Source of the DNA: Alcanivorax sp. | Lineage (GTDB): Bacteria; Pseudomonadota; Gammaproteobacteria; Pseudomonadales; Alcanivoracaceae | Length of the DNA stretch: 64,000 nt | NCBI RefSeq assembly: GCF_002726155.1 | Contig: NZ_PBSH01000032.1 | Span: forward strand, 1-64,000 | Reading direction: 5' to 3' | The notes under the pieces: model-generated | What the model was told of the DNA's origin: nothing | The model's input: the letters and a program-made list of their open reading frames with translations, nothing else | The model's database searches: none | Shown: positions 21,701-30,700 of the stretch, piece after piece | Layout of the letters: each line of letters opens with the position of its first letter | How positions within the stretch are numbered: position 1 is the first letter of the stretch | Made by a program: the position numbers and the translations under genes

Positions 21701-24700
21701 TTACCTTCGACAAGGACACCCTGGCCACGCTCACCGCCCGCTTTGAAGATGCCCAGGTGTTCGAAGGCTTTACCGGCATCCTCAACGATGCGGAAGACAA
21801 CGCCACGGTGCTTTCCGGCACCGTGAACAACGTGGAGGTGGGGGATACCGTTTTCCTCACGGTGACCGACGCCAATAACCTCAGCCTGGATTTTCAGGCT
21901 ACGGTGCAGCCCGGTGGCACCTGGTCCACCACGGAAGACCTGAGTAGCTTGGCGCCCGGCACCCTGACCCTGAATGCCACTACCACGGATGACGCCGGCA
22001 ACCCGGCCAGTGCCAGCGCCACCATTGAGCACGACCCCAATGCCACGATCACCGTGACCTCGCTGGATCAGGGCGATGTGATCAACGCCCAGGAAGCGCC
22101 GGCCACGGTGGTGAATGGCACGGTGGTCGACGTGGAAGCGGGGCGCACCATTCAGGTGGAAATCACCGATGGGGTGAGCACGGTCACCACCACAGCAGTG
22201 GTGCAGAGTGATCTGTCCTGGGCAGCGGACCCGGCCGACCTGAGTAGCTTGGCGGATGGTCCTCTCACCATTGATGTGAGTGTGTTTGACCAGGCCGGTA
22301 ACGAAGCGACGAATAGCTATGCAGCCAGCAAGGATGCCACTGCAGAAATCACCGTCATGTTTGAAGATGACTTCATTAATGATGGCTTCGGTGGCTACCT
22401 CAATGCAGACGAAGACGACATTACCACCGTGTCCGGTGTGGTCACCGATGTGGAGGACGGCCAGACCGTTCAGATCACCCTCACCGATAGTATTGGCGCA
22501 ACCATGACCGGCACCGCCGACGTGGCCGGTGGCGCCTGGTCGCTGGCGGACGTGGATTTGTCTGGCCTGGCCGAAGGCCCGCTGACCGTGGATGTATCGG
22601 TACAGGATAGCGCTGGCAACGTGGCCACTGCCTCCGACGATATTATTCACGACACCCTGGCCGCCATCGACGACACCGTGAACGTGTCAGCGGGCATGGT
22701 GATCAATGCGGCTGAAGCCACCAGTGTCTCCCTGTCAGGGAACACGACGGATATCGAAGCCGGGCGCCCGTTGGCGGTGGAAGTCTTCGATGGCACCGAC
22801 ACGCTTACTTTCAATACCACCGTGGCCTCGGATGGCAGCTGGACCCTGAGTAATCTGGACCTGTCTTCGCTGGACGATGGCACCCTGACCGTGACCCTGA
22901 GTAGCGATGACAGGGCGGGGAACGCGGACACCGCCATCGATACCGTAGACAAGGACACTCAGGCCCAGGTCACCGTCGAGTTTATCGACGATGCAGATCC
23001 GACACTGGGTCCCAATGGCGAGATCGTTTACAACGCCGCCGGTGTGGGCAGTGTGAATCTGCAAGGCACCGTGATCGGCGTGGAAGACAATCAAGCGGTG
23101 AGCATCGTGCTCACCGACAGCGCCGGTAACCAGGTAACGGTGCCGGATGCCACCGTCAGTGGCGGTGGTTGGAGTGCCGGCCCGGTGGATTTGTCCGGGT
23201 TTGTGGACGGGGCCGTGACGGTGGCTGTTAGCACGGCAGACCTGGCCGGTAATCCGGCCACTGCGTCGTCCACGGCTGACATTGATCTGGGTGTGGCCAT
23301 CGATATCGATACCGGCCCGGATGGCTTGCCGTTGACCCAGTTTCTACTGGGGCAAGTGGACGAGCTGAGCGGTACCACCACGGCGGAAGACGGCCAGGCG
23401 GTCACCGTGACGTTGTCAGACGGCACCTTGACGAAAACCTTTACCGGTGCTGTCTCCGGCGGCACCTGGACGGTGCCCATTGATGCGGCTGATCTGAGTC
23501 GTCAGGTGCAGTGGACCCTGAACGCCCAGGTACAGGATCTGGCCGGCAACATGGCGGCGGATGCCACGCCGACCCTGGTTGAGCCCCAGGTCATGGTGGT
23601 GGCGGAAAATCAGTTGGCAGCGTTCGGCATCAGCCGTGACGAAGGCGATATCCGCATTCAGGATGCTGACGAGGTCAGCCTGTCCAGCAGCCAGGATAAA
23701 CTGGCAAGCATTCTGTCCGAAGGGCAGGCGGTCACCGTCAACGTGGCTGGCGATGGCCAGAGCCTGACCGTGGTGCGGACTGACGGCACCACGGTGATGA
23801 CGATTACCCTCACCGGTGAAGGCGATGGTGTCAGTGTTGCCCTCACCGCGCCGGTGGATCAGCGGCCAGGGCTTGACCGTTCCCTGCTGCACGTAAATGT
23901 GGATGCCACCCAGAACGATGCGGATGGCACCTCGGAAACCCTGGCGGCAGATGTGTTCATCGTTGTGCACGATTCCCGCCCCTTCACCGTTGACGATACC
24001 GGCAGCGTCGTGGAAGGCGAGACCGGCAGCGGCAACCTGTTCGATAACGATCTGGTGCTGGAGCAGCCCTTCACGCTGCAGTCCATCAATGTGGATGGCA
24101 CCGATTACAGTGTGGCGTTCGGTAGCCCGGCGGTGGTGAGTACCGACAAGGGCACGCTCACCGTTTATCAGAATGGTAGCTGGAGCCTGGATGCCAACCG
24201 CAATCTCGACCACCAGCAAGTGCAGGAGCTTCCGTTCACCTACACCGCCAGCGATGCCGACGGCGATACGTCCACCTCGGACGTGGTGATCACCGTTAAC
24301 GACGGGGCGGCAGGGATTGTTAACAGCGATGACGGGGCGATTAGCGAAGCGGTGATCAACCAGCCCAATCAGCCTGGCACCGTGGTCACCATCGAAGCGG
24401 GCTCCGATGATCTGGATGCGGATACCGCGCGTTTCTTCAATGATGCCGGCCAGCAGGAGTCCCTGCTCAATGACCTCGGGCTGACCAGCCTGGGCGAAGC
24501 CTTGACCTACCAGGTGGCCGCCGATGGCAGCAGTGTTACCGCCATGGCCGGCGGCGTGGTGGTGTTTGTGGCTACCCTCAATGCCACCGCGCAGGCCAAT
24601 GGCGACCTTGAGGTCAGCTTGCAGATGGACCTGCGTCGGCCGCTGGATCACCTCGGTAGTGAACAGCTGAACCTGCCGTTTGCGGTGATCGCCACCGATA

Positions 24701-27700
24701 CGGATGGCACTGACGCCCAGCCGGGCCTGTTCCAGCTGGAAATTGACGATGGCCAGAACCCGGCACTGGTCGATACCACTGGCGCCAGTGTTGATGAAGA
24801 AGCACTTGCTTCGCAGGTGTCCGTGTCCGCCCAGGGCAACGTGGATGTGGCCGTGGGCAGTGACGGGATAGTGTCACTCGGTTTTGCTGGCGGCTCCTCA
24901 CAGCCTGAACTGAGCAGTGGCGGTGTTGAACTGCAATACCAGCTCAGCGGCGATGGCCAGACGCTGACCGCGTACACCGATGATGTGAATAACCCGGTGT
25001 TTGTGGCCACCCTGCAGGATGCCGTATCGCCGGAGAGCGATAGCCAGATTGGCTATGACTTCACCCTTTACCAGGCACTGGATCAGGTGGATGGCAACGG
25101 TAACCGGCTCGACCCTTTGCCGGTGCCGCTGCGCCTGCGCACCCAGGACAGCGATGGCGATGTGGTCACCCTGAATCTGGGGATTGAAGTCAGCGATGCG
25201 GGCGATCCCAGCGAAGTGATTGTCGATACCCTGGACGTGACCGAAATACCAGCCAAGGACGGCGAGAACCTCATGGCCAACGACAGTGTCGACGTGGAGA
25301 TTACCGCGTCTCGAGACCCGGTCGTGGAGGTGGCGTTCCAGACCGGCAACGGCAGCCCGGTGATGGATGCCGGCGGTCAGCCGGTGACCCAGAACGGCGT
25401 CGCGCTGCAATGGTATGTGGCCAACGACCAGACCCTGGAAGCCCGTGTAAACGGGCAGACGGTATTGCGTTTTACCTTGCCCGGCGACGTAGAGATTGCA
25501 CCAGGCACAACGGCTTCTGTGCCGTTGAACCTGGAGATTCTCGGGCCGGTGGATCACCTCAGTGATGACCTGCTCTCGCTGACCGTGCCGGTGGCTGCCA
25601 TCGATGCGGATGGCAGCACCGCACTGGCTGATGCCACGGTGAATATCAGTGATGGCCATGACCCGGTCACGATACCGTCGGACCCGGGGCAGGTGGATGA
25701 AGACGGTCTGGAAAATGGTGCCTCTCCGGAGGGGCAGGCCAGTCTCGGCTTGCAGGCAGGCAGCGATCAGGTGGTGACTACCAGTGTTTCGCTGACGTCG
25801 GCGCTAACCAGCGGTGGTCTGGCGGTAACACTGGCTTCCGCCGCCAACGCAGACGGCTGGTGGGTCGCCCAGACCGGCACGGGGGATCCGGTCTTCCAGA
25901 TTCGGGTCAACACTGATGGCAGCAGCACGCTGCAGTTGCTCGGTCCACTGGATCACCCCCAGGGCGATAACACGCGGGATGCCATTGACGTGGCGTTCCA
26001 GGTGGCCGTGACCGATGCCGATGGGGATGTATCCAACAGCGGGCCGCTGATGTTCGAGGTGGCCGATGACATCCCGGAAAATGTGACCGAAGAGCGCACC
26101 ATTACCGAAGGCGACGACATTACCGGCAATTTGCTCAGTGACCCGAATACTACCGGTGCGGATGGCGGGGCATTAACGCAGGTCACCTACCGGAATGTGG
26201 ACTACAGCTTCGATACCGATCCCATCACCATTACCCTGACCGATGCTACCGGTGCTCAGTACGGCGTTATGACGCTGCACAGTGATGGCAATTTTACTGT
26301 GGATACCGATGAGGTGTTCAACTTCGGGGGCGTTTTCGACACTGACAATATGCAAGCGGTGGTCACGGATGGCGATGGCGATGTGGCTAACCTGAATTTG
26401 CTGCTGAACGTGCGCGATGCCGATGGCACTGTGGTGGTTCAGCCGGTGGAGGGCAATGAAGATACCCCGCTGATAGTGGATCTGCGCGCCGATCCGGGTG
26501 ATCAGGATCAAGGCGACCTTGTTACCTTGATTACCTTTGATATGGCTTCGCTGGAAGGTGGCAGCTTGTTCCTTGATGGCGTGGCGTTGCCTGTGGGGGA
26601 TGACGGCAACCCTTTCCTGATGGGAGCCAATCTGTTGAGAAATGCGGATGGCGTGGCGGTGCCCAATGGCGAACTGACGTTTGTGCCGGCACTGAATTCA
26701 TCGCTGCAAACCGAGAATCCGGTATTACAGATGGATGTGCTGGTATCGCTTTCGTCCGGCGCCACGCGGGACTTTTCCGACAGCGCGCCGATCATTGTGC
26801 ACTCGGTGGCCGATGCGCCATTGTGGGACGCGCCCAGCAGTGATGTCAGCATCAACGAAGACGGCCCGGCTTCTGCTCTCAACCTGAGTGCAGACCTGGT
26901 TGATGACGATGGCTCAGAAGTCCTGAGCTATCGAATCGACTCGATCGAGAGCGGGCTTATTCTGGAATTGAACGGTGAGGTGCTGGCCACCGGCGACACC
27001 CTGACCCGAGATCAATTCGCCAGCCTGACCGTGCGGGCGCAAGAAGGTGTGGCGGGCAACTACCAGTTTGATGTCACCGCCATTGCCACCGAGAAGGAAA
27101 ACGGCGATATCGCGCAAACCCCGCACACCGTCAATGTGGCGGTGACCCCGGTGGCAGATATCCCGGATATTCGTTCCACCGGCAGCCTGAGTGAGCTGGA
27201 AGATGCACAGATAGATGTGGCCCGGCTGGTGGACGCCTCTCTTAACGATGTGGATGGTTCTGAAACCCTGCAGCTGCAACTGGATGTGCCGGAAGGCTGG
27301 TCTGTCATCGGCCAGAACGGTGCGGTGGTGATGAATCCAGACTCCGGCCGTTACCTGGCGGACTGGAGCGATGTGCAGGCGGGCAATGTGCTGTTGATTC
27401 CGAAACAGGATATCAGTTCGGTATCGGTGCCTGGCGGCTCGTTCCCGGTACAAATAACGGCGATTGCCACAGAGAGCGAGCAGGATGGCCTGGCCCCAAA
27501 CCCGGTCACTGCCGAGTCCGATCCGGTCACGGTGAATATCAGTCTCACCGGTGTGGTGGACGACCCGCTTTTCACCCCGGATAACGATGGTGCCTGGGCC
27601 TGGAACGGCGACGTGGATAACAGCGTAATTACCGGCACCCTGGATGAAGACGGCCTGCTGTCGCTGAGCTTTATGCTGGGGTCCAGCGATATTGATGGCA

Positions 27701-30700
27701 GTGAACGTTCCGATCTGGTGATCGGAAATCTGGACGCTGCGATCCAACTGGTGGATATCAATGGCGACCCAGTGTCACTGCAAGTGGTGGGGGAAAACGC
27801 AGGCGGGTTAATTTACCAGATATCGGCAGAGCAATTGGCTGACATCTATGTGCGTCCCCAACAGGATTTCAGTGGCGAAGAGCCTGCGTTCAGTATTCGG
27901 CAGGTGATTTCCGAGCCGGACGGCGACAGTGCCAGTTTCGCGCACAGTGTGGTGCTGGATAACCTGCCGGTGGTCGACACCCAGGACGGGGAAAATATTG
28001 TCACGGTGGGGGTGGAAGATAATCTGGCGACGCTAAACCTGCTGCCATCGTTATTGGATTCCGACGGCAGCGAGACCCTCACTGGGCTGGTGATCCTGGA
28101 TTCAGGTGAGGGTCAGTTGATGCTTGATGGTCAGGCAATTTCTGTTCCGTCAGGGGGGCTGGATCTGGGGCAGCTGGCTCAGGATGAAGGTATTACGCTC
28201 ACGGAATTGGCCACCAGCGGGCGGCTGACCTGGCAGCCACCGGAGGATGGCAGTGGCCTGTACAGTGTGCCGATTAGCTATCAGATAACGGATACCGCCA
28301 ATAATGGTGTCCAGGCGGTCAGCGACTATACCGGCAACTTGCAGGTCGACGTGGCGGCACAGGTGGATGTGGATGCGGAGGATCTGCCCACGCTGACACG
28401 CCTTGAAGGTCCGGATACGGTGCTCAGCGGCGATCAGAATGGCCTGGATTTGAGCAGCGCAGTGCAATTCGTGGAAGACGATATTGACGGTTCCGAAACG
28501 CTCGATTACATCGTCATCTCCATGCCTGCGGCAGAGGGTTGGTATGTGGAGCATCCCAATGGTGCTGTTCACGATGGCAATGGCAACTGGTTGATTCCGG
28601 CCACCGGCCTGTCCAGTGACTCAGTGGTAGAAGACGGCACGCAATTGTTGGCGGGCCTGACCCTTTATTCCGAAACCGCCACCGGAGTGGAAACGATTCT
28701 GGTACAGACCCGTGTGCTCGATGGCGACGATGCGGAAATGATCAACACCGAAGTGCAGGTGCAGTTCAGTGCCGGCAATGCTGGCACCGCAACCCAGGTA
28801 GATGAACTTCAAAATTCCATTATTGATGGCGCCGAAGGCGAAACCGTTGAAACCAGTGGACACCTGAACGAAACCGCCGCTGGTGACAGCAACGATGCTG
28901 TGTCGTTTCGTGTGGATGCCGGTGATCTGCCTCCCGGCGCAGCCATTGCCGGCACGGGTGTACAGGTGCTGCATGCCAGCGATGGCAAGACGGTTATTGA
29001 ATATGTCTTTACCCAGGCCGCGCTTGGGGATCTGACCATTGTGGGGATCGATGAAGACATTGCCGGTGCGATTTCCATTCCGGTGACCAGCATTTCCACC
29101 GACCCGTCCGGGGATACCGTCACCCGCCTGGATAGCCTGGATATCGAACTGGCGCCGGTGGTGGATGACATCAATGATGCCCCTGGCATCAATGGTCTGG
29201 AAGATATTGCCACGGCCCTGAATGTGGATCTGAATAGCTTGCTCAACGACCGTTCCACTGATGGCAGTGAGGGGCTGGAAAGTATTCAGAGCGTGCGTTT
29301 CCTGGCGTTGCCGGAAGGCAGCTTTGTGGACCCGGATAATCTTCTGGTCGACAACAACGATGGCACCTTTACGCTCAGCGATCCTTCGCGCATCAGTGAT
29401 ATTTATTTCCTGCCGCCCCAGCATCTTTCCGGCACGTTTGGCATTGATATGGAACTGGAGGTGCTGGATCAAGTGAGTGACCCGCTCACGGTGGTCAGCA
29501 ACACGGATACGCAAACCGTGCCGGCCAGTATCGGTATCGATGTGGCGCCGATAACCGACCCGGGCACAGTGACAGCCGTGGACGTGACGGGTGCGGAAGA
29601 TGCCGATATCGCCCTGGGCGATCTGCAAGCTGAGCTGGTGGACCAGGACGGTTCCGAAACGCTTACTGTGGTGCTCAAGGGGGTACCCACAGATGCAGTG
29701 ATTCTGGTGGATGGCGTACCCGTGGCCAACAACGGCCCGGACGGCGGCAGCCTGTTTGGCGAACCCACCTTCCAGTGGAGCTTGTCCCAGGCGGATCTGG
29801 CCAATGCGGTGATTCGTCCCCCGGCGAATTTCAGTGGCGATATTCCATTGACCCTTGAAGCGGTCACCATTGAAACCGGCACTGATGACGTGCGCACCGT
29901 GTCCCAGGACTTCACCGTGTTTGTGAATCCGGTGGGCGACGGCGTGGAATTCAACGGCGCTGATGTGTCTGCCAGTGGTCAGGAAGGTGACGATGTGACC
30001 ATTGCCGTGAATGCGAAAACCCTGGAGCCGGATTACGTTATCGATGGCCACCCCCGTGATGGCAATGAAGGGATGGTGCTGACCGTGCAAGTGGCAGACA
30101 CCTCTCAGGCCACAGCGTTACTGGGCCTGGAAGGTATTCGTGTCGGTGATCGCACAGTGTCATTCCAGCAGGTGGGCGGCGTTACCGTTGCGGTCATGGC
30201 ATTGTCGGCGTCAGAGCTCGCCGACGGCCATCTACTGGAATCCTTCGAGTTGCTCACGGGGGCGCTGGCCTTTGGCAATCTGGACCTGAATATCCGCATC
30301 GCCAGCACCGATCAGGCTGTGGTAAATGGGGAAACGGTCAATGCTATCAGCCCGCCGCAACTTCAACAGGTGAGTGTGCAGCTTACCGCCTTGCCGGATG
30401 CGCCGGATGTGGATCTGGGCTTCGATAATTTTTATGTGGAAGCGGGTACCGGTGATGTGCCGCTGTCGATTGATATGCAAGCGTTGAATCCTGCGCCGGG
30501 TGAAGAGGCTACGCTGATTGTTGAGGGTGTTCCCGACACTATGCAGCTCAGCGCCGGCACCCAGGTGGATGGTCATTGGGAGGTGCCAGCAGATCAGGTG
30601 CCGGGGCTGGCGCTGGTTAATCCCGGTTCGGTCGGCGATTTCACGCTGACGGTATATGGCCGTGGCGAGCTGGATGGCGAAACAGCAGAGGGTAGCCAGC

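Noticed and set aside
19684..22650. 988-codon open frame on the - strand
   Set aside because: It is the exact complement of the adhesin repeats; the translated text is a repetitive mirror (RHRAS, GDRYA, IVDE) without domain features. Long antisense frames follow from the skewed codon use of the repeats.
16078..23580. Regular spacing of the adhesin repeats as a CRISPR-like array
   Set aside because: Units are about 300 bases, codon-phased and protein-coding; there are no short direct repeats with unique spacers and no cas genes.
23416..24651. 411-codon - strand frame inside the adhesin gene (also 16780-17925 and 28621-30090)
   Set aside because: Same cause: shadows of the D-, G- and T-rich adhesin coding sequence, with no start context or recognisable protein.
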